From positions 682,001 through 746,000 of the forward strand of contig JAMPIV010022911.1 of assembly GCA_024509875.1 (NCBI GenBank): a DNA stretch of 64,000 nucleotides. The letters are read 5' to 3'. The stretch is from Oreohelix idahoensis (taxonomy: Eukaryota > Mollusca > Gastropoda > Stylommatophora > Oreohelicidae). The notes below the pieces were generated by a model that did no database searches, was not told the origin of the DNA, and saw nothing but the letters and a program-made list of their open reading frames with translations. The number at the start of each line of letters is the position of its first letter. Position 1 is the first letter of the stretch. Both the position numbers and the translations under genes were made by a program. Below, piece after piece: positions 9,397 to 20,099 of this stretch.

Positions 9397-12080
9397 TGTC
9401 GTGTGAAATTCTAATCCACATATATAAATTAAAAAGTAAATGTAAAGCCTAACAAATAACTTCAATAAAAGGAAAGAGAAATGGTAAAAGAACAGTGCTG
9501 TCACAATGACAGTACTCGAGATCCCCTTGTTTTCTACTTCGTCTGCAAATTGTAACGTTTCACGTTGATATTAAAAGCCTACTGCATCACTACACGCTTT
9601 CTTCAATGAAACGTGTACTGCATTTCTAAGAAAACCTTGAGCTAGGCACCCTGCGTAATGACCTAAATTAATACTTCCATTAATTTCATTTTATACACGG
9701 CGTGATGAAAAGACAGATGAACTTAGGATAGAGAGAAGGGAGGGCTGAAAGCAGGAACGCATGCAACACTAAACACGCGTCTCGCTATACAATTAAAGTC
9801 ATCACGCGTGTAAGGCCACAAGCACTAGCTTTTTTCAAATCGACAGTGATAAAAAACACTACCCATACGAGAGTTAGGTTTTAAAACTTACAAAATGCTT
9901 ATTAGGAAATATGACATTATACTGTTTTATGTCTGAAAACATGACAGTACCCAGACACCACATCGATCGAAGTGAACGGGAGGTAGAAGAAAATACATAT
10001 TTTGAACGCAGCCACTTAGCTCCCTTAAATTTGTATATTTGGGTTCCTTAGGACTTGCTGACAAATAATATGTTAAGTGTTACGCAAATAGTCCAGGAAT
10101 TAACAAATTATAGCCAAAAGAAATAGTGAGGGTGTCAGACAACCCCAAAATCAGAATCGCTCCGTGGAAGATTTGGAAACCACCATTGTACGGGAAATAG
10201 GTCCCCATGTTAAATCCTATTTGATTGGATAGAAGTAAATGTAAGGCTAAACACGATTAGTCAGGCTACAAATACTATCTTTTGTTGTTAGGGGAGACGG
10301 AAGGAAGGGTACTTTTTTTCAAACGCTTGTGTAAACATGGCACGATTGGTTAGACCCGCCAATATAGGCAATTAGGAGCGTCAGGTCAGCACCACATTTT
10401 CAAATAAACTTTCTAAAGCAACAGTGCGTTGAGATTCAGCTTATATTTTTCTAAATAAAAGCCTGAGACAGTGGCAGGTCGGATTTTGTGCCTATTCATT
10501 GCCAGTCAACGTAATTCTGTATTATTTCCATGAATTGTGGTAAGCTTGAAATATTTGATATCTTTTTAATGAAAATTGAATGTAAATTGATAATTTATGT
10601 CTGTATATGTGTGTGGTTCAGTAGCGAACATGAGGCAAAGCCTATATAGTGCTCCAACCGGAACAGAAGGTGTCGGAGGAAAGTAAAACTACAGAGAATT
10701 GCCAAACAGTACACTGACACCTATCTTATTGACTAGAAAGAAATAATACTGGAATTGCAGAGGCGTAGTAACCATTAGGGAGGAGTATACTGATGTCAAA
10801 TGTTTCAGATGAAGATAGCAATTGGCCTACCGCTCTGAACTCAGTGTTTGTTATGTATTGTGTTCTGTCTGGAAATAGATTATAAATTAGTTCTGAAATA
10901 GGAGGTACAACCTTCTTGTTTCAGGGACTGTGGTCCTAAAGTTATTGAGCAGCACCTGGTCTGAGCTTTGCTGAATCTAGAGGCTGACAGCATACACCTG
11001 GGTCCAGATAGCGACCAGTGAGGTGTCTCCAGAACACACGGGAGCAATCGAGCAGAGGAGTCTTTTCCTGCCGCCATCACGAAAGTTAAGCCTCTGTGGC
11101 CAGAGGAGCTCAACATTATGTGTCCCCTCAAAAATTGACATTATAGTAAAAAAGAGGGACAATACCTTGTTTAAATTGACAGGAACTGTGATCTTTTCCC
11201 CCATACTATTTCCCAGATAAACAAACACTTGAAGTCATGATGACAAATAACAACATAGCTTGAAAAACAAAACCAGTATTACCTCATAGTACTACTACAC
11301 AACTGACACACATAGGATAATATTAATAAAATATGTCACTACAAGGTTCATATTTATAAATTCTGTACATATAAATTGTGATTACATTTGATTGTGATTC
11401 CTGGTTCACTTTGTAGTTGAATCAGGATATATAATAGTGAAAGTAATTAATACAGATATATTTGAAACTCTACCAGTGACTCATTTAAGATAGTATTATA
11501 GAGTGTTCAATGTGTGTGAGTGTCACAGTGTTGTCAAGTGTGGTGGAATAAATTAAATTGTTTATCTGTCTGTTGTTGTTGTGACTTACACTTCATCATT
11601 TACATAACCCTAGACATTCAACGTAAAAAAAAAAAAGTAAAGGAACCCGTTACACGCCCATTGAGGCATATTGGGAATATGGTGTTAGGCCCATATTATC
11701 TTGACCGTCGGCACACGAGGGGTGATGTGGTCGGCATCACGCCGGCCGCCTTAACCTTCCCAGAGTAGCTCTGGTACCCATTTGGGGCTGGGTCAACCCA
11801 GGAGCCGTTTGTGGCCTAAAAATTTTCCGCCTCATCTGGGGATCGAACCATAGACCACTGCGCTAGGAAGCCAGTGCACTAACCACTATGCTACCGCGGC
11901 TCCAGACATTCAACGTAGTCATCACAATATTCCAGAATAATTCTGACTGAGGAATAAATGTGGTAGCAAGTAAGGTTATCTGTAAAACACTACACCTATT
12001 AGATACAGATACCTTCACAGCTGACCTCAGTCAGTACACTAAGTCCCCTATAAATATTTATATCATCCCACTTTACCACA
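9397..12080 (+). repeat. Gypsy-1 5' LTR (with internal SINE)
   Basis: 2,684 bp: the 2,392-bp LTR plus a 278-bp SINE and its 14-bp duplication. It starts TG and ends CA. The TATA-like box reads TAAATAAA at 10452-10459, where the 3' LTR has TATATAAA. Two AATAAA polyadenylation words occur in its 3' part, also seen in the 3' LTR near 18908. Confidence 0.93.
11626..11903 (-). mobile_element. tRNA-headed SINE (family S2) in the Gypsy-1 5' LTR
   Basis: Read on minus, the head GAGCCGCGGTAGCATAGTGG followed by TTAGTGCACTGG (A box) and GGTTCGATCCCC (a good B box) is a tRNA-like RNA polymerase III promoter. The body includes AACGGCTCCTG, also found in S1. The poly-A tail appears as the A-run at 11626-11636 on plus only because it abuts the duplicated target; the minus-strand tail is the T-run complement next to ACGTTGAATG. 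A perfect 14-bp target duplication, AGACATTCAACGTA, sits at 11612-11625 and 11904-11917; the 3' LTR has a single, one-base-different copy. It therefore inserted after Gypsy-1 integrated. Confidence 0.87.
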
Positions 12081-12085
12081 TATAT

Positions 12086-12104
12086 TGGGTTCTCGCTCCC
12101 GGGA
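12086..12104 (+). promoter_or_regulatory. Gypsy-1 candidate primer-binding site
   Basis: Five bases past the 5' LTR, TGGGTTCTCGCTCCCGGGA is complementary to a tRNA-like 3' end (its complement ends in CCA and runs into TTCAAAAT, like a T-arm). The tRNA species is not identified; spacing suggests an imperfect match. Confidence 0.55.
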
Positions 12105-12286
12105 TTTTGAATCTTTCCCTATTAAAAATATTGGGGGTAATTCACTTTAGGGAATAATAGAAATTAAAAAGGTATCCTTGGGTGAAAATAAATAACGTTA
12201 AGCTCTTAGTGCCTGTGGTGTCTTTGGATAAGTAATGTCAGTTTGTATTGTTTAGTTAGACATTATATAAATTTACCTGTTAGAAA

Positions 12287-15200
12287 ATGGCGGACCTGGC
12301 CAAATTTCGATCTGCTGCTGTACAGACTGCGAAAGAGTTAGGAATGGACGGGCAAATTATGATTGCTTATGTCACTGCTGAATGTGACAAATATATTGAA
12401 CGGGAAGAAAGAAGATTAGAAAAAGAGGCCGAAAGAAAGTTAGAGGCTGAAAAGGAAATTAAGAGGTTGCAGATTGAGGCTGAGGCTAAGAGGTTGCAGA
12501 TTGAGGCTGAGGCTAAGAAATTGGAAGCCGAGGAAAGAAGACAAGCTGCAGAAAGGGAAGACAAGCGATTAGTTGCAGAGAGGGAAGCAGAAAAAGAGGA
12601 GGAGAGATTACAAAGGGAGCACGAGTTACGACTAAGGGAGTTTGAGTTTCAAGGCCATGCTCCTGAAAATGGTGCCAGTCCCTTTACCTCTGATGCCACT
12701 GCTAGTCAGGGAGCCTCAACCTCAGCTATGAATTTTCATTTAGATCATTTTGTTGAGAAAGACGATGATATTGAGAGCTATCTAAATAGATATGAACTAT
12801 TAGCTACCACGTATGGGTTAGAAAGAGAAAGGTGGAGCTTAAAGTTATCTCAAGGGCTTCGTGGGGCAGCTTATGAAGTTTTTGCCAAAATGAGCAGAGG
12901 TGATCAGGAAAATTATGACATGCTAAAGCAGGCTCTTTTGTTAAGGTATGAAAAGAACGCAGAATTTTGTAGGAAAAAATTTAGGAATGCTAAACTACTG
13001 TCAGGTGAAACCTATCACCAGTTCTCTGCACGGTTAGAGACATACTTGGAGAAATGGACTTCTCTGGGGAAAACCCAAGATCTTAAGGAAATGGTCCTTA
13101 TAGAACAATTAAGAGAGTCCATGGCTCCAGACTTGAGAAAGTTTCTCATGGAACAAGGTGCAGAGAGGCTGGGTGAGTTGCTAAATGTTGCTGAAAGGTA
13201 TCAAGCAGCTCAGGCAGAGGTATCAGGTAATAAAAAGAAACAGGTGGATAATTTTAAGGCACCACAGAACTTTAATAAATTTGATCCTAGAGATCAAAAC
13301 AAAGGTAAGCACCAGTTTGATAGGCCACGGTATGACAATAAAAATAAAACCCCACAATTCGATGAAAGGAAATATGATGAAAGAAAATCTTTCAACCAAG
13401 GAAAGAGATGGTGTAAAAATTGTAAGATGAACAATCATGACACTGACCATTGTAGAAGGAAACCTCCTCATTGTGCTGCTATGACATCTGGGAAAAAGGA
13501 AAAAAAGGTCAAACCTGGAGAACTACAGGAACCATACCACCCCCCAGTGTGTGAAGATGTCATCTGTAATGGTGTCACTATAAGGTGTTTATATGATACC
13601 GGTTTAGATTACGATTCCGTTGTGAGATCTCACCTGGTGCAGGCCGATCAATACACCACAGAAACAGTGGAGATTCAAACTGCAACCAAGGATGTAGCTA
13701 CCATGACACTTCCCGTCGCCCGGATAAAGGTGAAAACGCGATATGTGGAAGGAATCATAAAAGCAGCAGTGATAAATGAGCCAATCTACCCTCTGATATT
13801 GGGGTGTAGATATGTCTTCTTGGGGAATCCCAAGAGACCTGTGATATTGGCAACAGTGCAGACCAGATCACAGTCTAAAAAGGAGGAGGATAATCCAATA
13901 AATACGCATCCAGATGAGATGAGGAAGGCACAGGCTGAGGACAAAACACTCAAGCCGTGTTTCAAGAAGTTGCCAAAAACCCATACACCTCCAGGCAAGG
14001 GAGAATTTTATATGAAGAACAAACTGCTTTGTAGGAAGGCTGGATCTGAATCCAATGGTCACGGACAGCTGGTCCTTCCCACTTCATATAGGACTAAAGT
14101 GTTGGAACTAGGGCATGCAATTCCCTTCAGTGGTCATATGGGGATCAGCGCAACAGGACAGCGTATAGCTTGTCACTATTTCTGGCCAGGGATTACTGAA
14201 GATATCAAACGATATGTAAAATCCTGTCCAGAGTGCCAACGAGTAGCACCTAAGCATTGGACTGCACCAGCAACTCTGGGGGAAATGCCCATAGTGGGAA
14301 CACCCTTTGAGAGAGTTGCCGTGGATCTTGTGGGACCTCTCACCCGAACCAAGAGAAGGAACAGCTACATTCTGACTCTGGTGGACACTTGTTCTATGTG
14401 GGGAGAGGCGGTAGCCCTGTCATCGATTGATTCTAAACATGTGGCAGAGGCATTGCTCACAATTTTCACAAGGTTAGGCTTTCCCAATCAAATCTTGACT
14501 GATAATGGCTCTCAGTTCAAGGGGAAACTAACAGAAGAAGTTTTCAGGATCTTCCAGGCCAAACACTTCCATTGTAGTGTGTACCACCCACAAGGGAACG
14601 GCCAAGTGGAAAGATTTAATGGCACGTTGATGTCGATCCTGAGAAAGTTGGCACGCGAAAAACCGGATACATGGGATCAGTACCTTCACGCCGCCCTCTT
14701 TGCTTATCGGGAGGTACCCCATAGTTCAACCGGAATGGCCCCGGCAACATTATTATTTGGAAGGCCAATAAAAGGTCCACTGGAAGCGCTGTTAAGAACG
14801 TGGACTGATGAAAAGGCAGAGGAAAACATTACATCCTCATACCAATATGTGAATGAGCTGACCACTCGTTTAAAAACTGGCTGGAAACTTGCCAATGAAA
14901 ATTTGAGACAAGCCAGAAAAAAATATGCTGCTTACTATAACAGGAAAGCTAAAGACAGAGATTTGGCTGTGGGAGAGAAGGTACTGCTTCTTCTGCCCGG
15001 TAGTCAGAATAAGTTACAAATTGGATGGCAAGGTCCATATACAGTTCTAGAGAAGGTGTCTAGAACAAATTATAAGATAGATAAGAAGGGGAAAGAAAAA
15101 ATCTATCATGTGAATCTCCTGAAGAAATATTTGGAAAGAGAAAATCAGGAAGAGACACACTTGTTAACCTTGTCCATTGCCATGGAAATGAAAAAGGAAC

Positions 15201-16690
15201 CACTTTCATCATTTGAATATCCATTACATCCCTGTGAGACAGCGGCACAGGTGAAAATCAGTACACACTTAACGAAAGAGCAAAAGAAGAGAGTACAACA
15301 GGTTCTAGATAATCATGCAGAGGTGTTAACAGACCGACCGGGGCATACAAACTTATTGGAATATGATATGAAACTGATAGACCCCACACCTGTCTGTATG
15401 AAACCCTATTCGATTCCTTTTGCTAAGGAGAAAGCTTTGAAGGAAGAGATAGACTATTTGTTGAAGGAAGGAATTATTTCACACAGTGAATCTTCGTATA
15501 GTTCCGGTGTTGTACTCTTAAGGAAACCCTCTGGAGAACATAGACTCTGTATAGATTACAGGAGACTGAATGCTATTACAGAAGGACAGGTGGATCCATT
15601 GCCGGATACAAATCAGTTGTTTGCCAGGCTAAATAAAGCTAAATATTTCTCAAAAGTGGACCTGAGTAAAGGATACTATCATATTCCAGTAAAGCCTGAG
15701 GTTAGACCATACCTAGCTTTTAGTACCTCAGAAGGACACTATGAGTTTAATAGATTGCCATTTGGATTGAAGAATGCGCCTAGTGTCTTCTCTAGAATGA
15801 TGAGAAAACTATTGGACCCTCTGAATAACCCATGCATCACAAATTTCGTGGATGATATCCTTATAGCCACAGAAACATTTGAGGAACACATTGACTCTCT
15901 GAACATGCTGATTAATCGACTTAAGGAAGCCAATTTAATAGCCCGACCAACCAAATGTTGCGTTGGATGTAAAGAATTAGAATTCTTGGGACACACAGTT
16001 TATCAGGGAAACATGACCCCTGACCCAAAGAATTTAGAGAAACTAAAGAAAGCCCCGAGACCACAAACCAAGAAAGACGTGAGATCCTTTGTCTCATTAT
16101 GTGGTTTCTACCAAAAGTATATCAACAACTTTAATTCCATATGTGCACCGTTAACGGATTTGACACGTAAAGGACATCCAGATCGAATTACATGGACTCC
16201 ACAATGCGAATTCGCTTACCAAGAATTGAAGAAAAAGCTCACAAGTAAACCTATTTTGAAATTGCCTGACTTAAGTCAAGAATTCATAGTAAGGACAGAT
16301 GCCAGTAATATTGGGTTAGGTGCAACTCTGCTACAGAAATCAGATGCATTGGATGGGGAATTAAGCCCAGTGGCATATGCTAGCAGAAAGTTGAATAAAG
16401 CTGAAACCAATTACTCAACTAGCGAAAAGGAATGTCTTGAAGTAATATGGGCGATAAAGAAATTCAATATTTATCTGTATGGGAAGGCATTTAAGTTGCA
16501 AACGGATCACAAGCCCTTGTCGTTTCTAGCGCAGGCTAGACATGAAAATTCTAGATTACTCCGTTGGTCATTACTGATGCAGCCATTTGAGTTTAGCATA
16601 GAGTATATAAGTGGAAAAACAAATCTGGGAGCGGATTTTTTAAGCCGCCATCCGTGTGATGAGAATCACCCTAAGCCCCAGGAAGGATAA
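12287..16690 (+). CDS. Gypsy-1 Gag-Pol polyprotein, order Gag-PR-INT-RT-RH
   Basis: 1,467 codons without a stop. The ATG at 12287 has a favourable context (GAAAATGGCGG) and is the first long-frame start after the LTR. Domains: charged coiled coil (about 35-120) with an 11-residue repeat (RLQIEAEAK); capsid-like Gag (about 150-310) ending in a SCAN-like segment; CCHC knuckle C-X2-C-X4-H-X4-C (about 375-388); aspartic protease motif D437-T-G; integrase HHCC finger (about 610-650); catalytic triad D680, D739, E775 (35 residues between the last two); GPY module WQGPYTV (about 915); RT with D1125 and FVDD at 1187-1190; RNase H with D1338 and D1407. Integrase precedes RT, unlike most Ty3/gypsy and like the Gmr1 group. 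All key residues are present, so it may be functional. Gag and Pol share one frame, so their ratio must be set by processing, not frameshifting. Confidence 0.95.
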   Translation: MADLAKFRSAAVQTAKELGMDGQIMIAYVTAECDKYIEREERRLEKEAERKLEAEKEIKRLQIEAEAKRLQIEAEAKKLEAEERRQAAEREDKRLVAEREAEKEEERLQREHELRLREFEFQGHAPENGASPFTSDATASQGASTSAMNFHLDHFVEKDDDIESYLNRYELLATTYGLERERWSLKLSQGLRGAAYEVFAKMSRGDQENYDMLKQALLLRYEKNAEFCRKKFRNAKLLSGETYHQFSARLETYLEKWTSLGKTQDLKEMVLIEQLRESMAPDLRKFLMEQGAERLGELLNVAERYQAAQAEVSGNKKKQVDNFKAPQNFNKFDPRDQNKGKHQFDRPRYDNKNKTPQFDERKYDERKSFNQGKRWCKNCKMNNHDTDHCRRKPPHCAAMTSGKKEKKVKPGELQEPYHPPVCEDVICNGVTIRCLYDTGLDYDSVVRSHLVQADQYTTETVEIQTATKDVATMTLPVARIKVKTRYVEGIIKAAVINEPIYPLILGCRYVFLGNPKRPVILATVQTRSQSKKEEDNPINTHPDEMRKAQAEDKTLKPCFKKLPKTHTPPGKGEFYMKNKLLCRKAGSESNGHGQLVLPTSYRTKVLELGHAIPFSGHMGISATGQRIACHYFWPGITEDIKRYVKSCPECQRVAPKHWTAPATLGEMPIVGTPFERVAVDLVGPLTRTKRRNSYILTLVDTCSMWGEAVALSSIDSKHVAEALLTIFTRLGFPNQILTDNGSQFKGKLTEEVFRIFQAKHFHCSVYHPQGNGQVERFNGTLMSILRKLAREKPDTWDQYLHAALFAYREVPHSSTGMAPATLLFGRPIKGPLEALLRTWTDEKAEENITSSYQYVNELTTRLKTGWKLANENLRQARKKYAAYYNRKAKDRDLAVGEKVLLLLPGSQNKLQIGWQGPYTVLEKVSRTNYKIDKKGKEKIYHVNLLKKYLERENQEETHLLTLSIAMEMKKEPLSSFEYPLHPCETAAQVKISTHLTKEQKKRVQQVLDNHAEVLTDRPGHTNLLEYDMKLIDPTPVCMKPYSIPFAKEKALKEEIDYLLKEGIISHSESSYSSGVVLLRKPSGEHRLCIDYRRLNAITEGQVDPLPDTNQLFARLNKAKYFSKVDLSKGYYHIPVKPEVRPYLAFSTSEGHYEFNRLPFGLKNAPSVFSRMMRKLLDPLNNPCITNFVDDILIATETFEEHIDSLNMLINRLKEANLIARPTKCCVGCKELEFLGHTVYQGNMTPDPKNLEKLKKAPRPQTKKDVRSFVSLCGFYQKYINNFNSICAPLTDLTRKGHPDRITWTPQCEFAYQELKKKLTSKPILKLPDLSQEFIVRTDASNIGLGATLLQKSDALDGELSPVAYASRKLNKAETNYSTSEKECLEVIWAIKKFNIYLYGKAFKLQTDHKPLSFLAQARHENSRLLRWSLLMQPFEFSIEYISGKTNLGADFLSRHPCDENHPKPQEG

Positions 16691-16743
16691 TAAATTTCTC
16701 TATGTGTATATAGAATTATAGACTGACATATAACGTCTGTTTT

Positions 16744-16755
16744 AAGCGGGGAGAA
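16744..16755 (+). promoter_or_regulatory. Gypsy-1 polypurine tract
   Basis: AAGCGGGGAGAA, two bases before the 3' LTR, where the RNase H-resistant primer for plus-strand synthesis is expected. One C interrupts the purines. Confidence 0.75.
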
Positions 16756-16757
16756 TT

Positions 16758-19149
16758 TGTCGTGTGAAATTCTAATCCACATATATAAATTAAAAAGTAA
16801 ATGTAAAGCCTAACAAATAACTTCAATAAAAGGAAAGAGAAATGGTAAAAGAACAGTGCTGTCACAATGACAGTACTCGAGATCCCCTTGTTTTCTACTT
16901 CGTCTGCAAATTGTAACGTTTCACGTTGATAGTAAAAGCCTACTGCATCACTACACGCTTTCTTCAATAAAACGTGTACTGCATTTCTAAGAAAACCTTG
17001 AGCTAGGCACCCTGCGTAATGACCTAAATTAATACTTCCATTAATTTCATTTTATACACGGCGTGATGAAAAGACAGATGAACTTAGGATAGAGAGAACG
17101 GAGGGCTGAAAGCAGGAACGCATGCAGCACTAAACACGCGTCTCGCTATACAATTAAAGTCATCACGCGTGTAAGGCCACAAGCACTAGCTTTTTTCAAA
17201 TCGACAGTGATAAAAAACACTACCCATACGAGAGTTAGGTTTTAAAACTTACAAAATGCTTATTAGGAAATATGACATTATACTGTTTTATGTCTGAAAA
17301 CATGACAGTACCCAGACACCACATCGATCGAAGTGAACGGGAGGTAGAAGAAAATACATATTTTGAACGCAGCCACTTAGCTCCCTTAAATTTGTATATT
17401 TGGGTTCCTTAGGACTTGCTGACAAATAATATGTTAAGTATTACGCAAATAGTCCAGGAATTAACAAATTATAGCCAAAAGAAATAGTGAGGGTGTCAGA
17501 CAACCCCAAAATCAGAATCGCTCAGTGGAAGATTTGGAAACCACCATTGTACGGGAAATAGGTCCCCATGTTAAATCATATTTGATTGGGTAGAAGTAAA
17601 TGTAAGGCTAAACACGATTAGTCAGGCTACAAATACTATCTTTTGTTGTTAGGGGAGACGGAAGGAAGGGTACTTTTTTTCAAACGCTTGTGTAAACATG
17701 GCACGATTGGTTAGACCCGCCAATATAGGCAATTAGGAGCGTCAGGTCAGCACCACATTTTCAAATAAACTTTCTAAAGCAACAGTGCGTTGAGATTCAG
17801 CTTATATTTTTCTATATAAAAGCCTGAGACAGTGGCAGGTCGGATTTTGTGCCTATTCATTGCCAGTCAACGTAATTCTGTATTATTTCCATGAATTGTG
17901 GTAAGCTTGAAATATTTGATATCTTTTTAATGAAAATTGAATGTAAATTGATAATTTATGTCTGTATATGTGTGTGGTTCAGTAGCGAACATGAGGCAAA
18001 GCCTATATAGTGCTCCAACCGGAACAGAAGGTGTCGGAGGAAAGTAAAACTACAGGGAATTGCCAAACAGTACAGTGACACCTATCTTATTGACTAGAAA
18101 GAAATAATGCTGGAATTGCAGAGGCGTAGTAACCATTAGGGAGGAGTATACTGATGTCAATTGTTTCAGATGAAGATAGCAATTGGCCTACCGCTCTGAA
18201 CTCAGTGTTTGTTATGTATTGTGTTCTGTCTGGAAATAGATTATAAATTAGTTCTGAAATAGGAGGTACAACCTTCTTGTTTCAGGGACTGTGGTCCTAA
18301 AGTTATTGAGCAGCACCTGGTCTGAGCTTTGCTGAATCTAGAGGCTGACAGCATACACCTGGGTCCAGATAGCGATCAGTGATGTGTCTCCAGAACACAG
18401 GGGAGCAATCGAGCAGAGGAGTCTTTTCCTGCCGCCATCACGAAAGTTAAGCCTCTGTGGCCAGAGGAGCTCAACATTATGTGTCCCCTCAAAAATTTAC
18501 ATTATAGTAAAAAAGAGGGACAATACCTTGTTTAAATTGACAGGAACTGTGATCTTTTCCCCCATACTATTTCCCAGATAAACAAACACTTGAAGTCATG
18601 ATGACAAATAACAACATAGCTTGAAAAACAAAACCAGTATTACCTCATAGTACTACTACACAACTGACACACATAGGATAATATTAATAAAATATGTCAC
18701 TACAAGGTTCATATTTATAAATTCTGTACATATAAATTGTGATTACATTTGATTGCGATTCCTGGTTCACTTTGTAGTTGAATCAGGATATATAATAGTG
18801 AAAGTAATTAATACAGATATATTTGAAACTCTACCAGTGACTCATTTAAGATAGTATTATAGAGTGTTCAATGTGTGTGAGTGTCACAGTGTTGTCAAGT
18901 GTGGTGGAATAAATTAAATTGTTTATCTGTCTGTTGTTGTTGTGACTTACACTTCATCATTTACATAACCCTAGACATTAAACGTAGTCATCACAATATT
19001 CCAGAATAATTCTGACTGAGGAATAAATGTGGTAGCAAGTAAGGTTATCTGTAAAACACTACACCTATTAGATACAGATACCTTCACAGCTGACCTCAGT
19101 CAGTACACTAAGTCCCCTATAAATATTTATATCATCCCACTTTACCACA
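16758..19149 (+). repeat. Gypsy-1 3' LTR
   Basis: 2,392 bp, TG to CA, colinear with the 5' LTR without its SINE. TATA-like TATATAAA lies at 17813-17820 and an AATAAA at 18908-18913. It joins R copy A again at 19150. Confidence 0.95.
17813..17820 (+). promoter_or_regulatory. TATA-like box in Gypsy-1 3' LTR
   Basis: TATATAAA followed by AGCCTGAGACAG. The 5' LTR and the minus-strand LTR at 62242-64000 have TAAATAAA here, so the full TATA form is probably a new substitution in the 3' LTR. Confidence 0.45.
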
Positions 19150-19835
19150 ATTTCCTACAAAGAACAAGCCTCTGCTGTAGCAGAAACCAACTGAAATTTT
19201 AGAGGCAGCTAAGTACCCATCCAAAGCTGCCAAGTGAACTCTCTAATAAAGAATGTTTTCTAATCAGACCATCACGTTATGACATTTTAAACACGCTATC
19301 TAATTCACCCCACCGTTATTTATTTTACAATTGTTAACGATAATTGACTTTAAATTTTGTTATCTGTAAATATACACATTTATAGTTGATTTAATCATCA
19401 TTTTGAGTGAACTGCAGCCGAATGTCATAGTCGTTTAAATACTTATAACTGATCTATTAAAGTAATATTTTACTGAGTTAAATCAGTTGGGGGCTCATCA
19501 GAACAAGCAAAGTCCTAACTCATAGAAGGTCAGAAAAGATAAAAAGTTTACACGACCTGGATCCTATCAGCCGTAGTACTTTATTTCTTTAAATTCCTAT
19601 CAGGCTCCCTAGAACTGAAGCACCATTCTTCAGTTCACATCTCTGCCAAAAGTAATCTTGAGCGAAAGGTAGACACCTTTGAAGACCTTCAGTAGATACT
19701 CTGAATTTTGGCCACTGTTGGACTATCACTGCAATATGGAAATAGCCTTAAGATGACTACTGCTTTCTTTCAAAATGTTCAAGTGGACGACGGAAAGTGT
19801 AAGAAGAAGAAGTAATCATTTTCACACTGAGAATC

Positions 19836-20085
19836 AGGGGCAGGGTCAGCGAACCAGAGCTGACCAAGACCCTACTCCACCTCCATGTGGTGGTCCTGGA
19901 AACAGGCTGCATCACTGCAGTCTGGCTGAGTGAGTAGGGATCGAAGAGGGAAGGCTAACCCGGTCCCAAAAATGCCTTGCTGAAGTCGGATGTGTCGGCC
20001 GAAAGGGGCAAATATCGCAGCTTCTCTGTAAACGGACACTACGCAACCAACGTCCTTTTCAAGACGAACGAAGAAGAAGAAGAAG
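19836..20085 (+). mobile_element. 250-bp SINE-like insert with GAA tail
   Basis: Starts AGGGGCAGGGTCAGC and ends in (GAA)n. Flanked by a perfect 12-bp duplication, ACACTGAGAATC (19824-19835 and 20086-20097). Copy B of R reads straight through this site, so the boundaries are well defined. The trimer tail suggests mobilisation by an RTE/CR1-type LINE. No clear tRNA head was recognised. Confidence 0.8.
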
Positions 20086-20099
20086 ACACTGAGAATCAA

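Larger units (their letters stand above)
9397..19149 (+). mobile_element. Gypsy-1: complete Gmr1-like Ty3/gypsy LTR retrotransposon
   Basis: 9,753 bp: 5' LTR, 206-nt leader, one Gag-Pol ORF, a short purine-rich tract and a 3' LTR. LTRs begin TGTCGTGTG and end TTTACCACA. The LTR pair differs at roughly 20 positions by eye in about 2.39 kb (near 99%), apart from a SINE in the 5' LTR. Flanks are ATAAC (9392-9396) and ATTTC (19150-19154). Aligned to the uninterrupted R copy B (CCATAAC directly followed by CTGCAAAG), ATTTC is the extra 5 bp, so it is probably a diverged 5-bp target duplication. The element looks structurally competent. A further LTR of this family lies at 62242-64000 on the minus strand. 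Confidence 0.93.
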
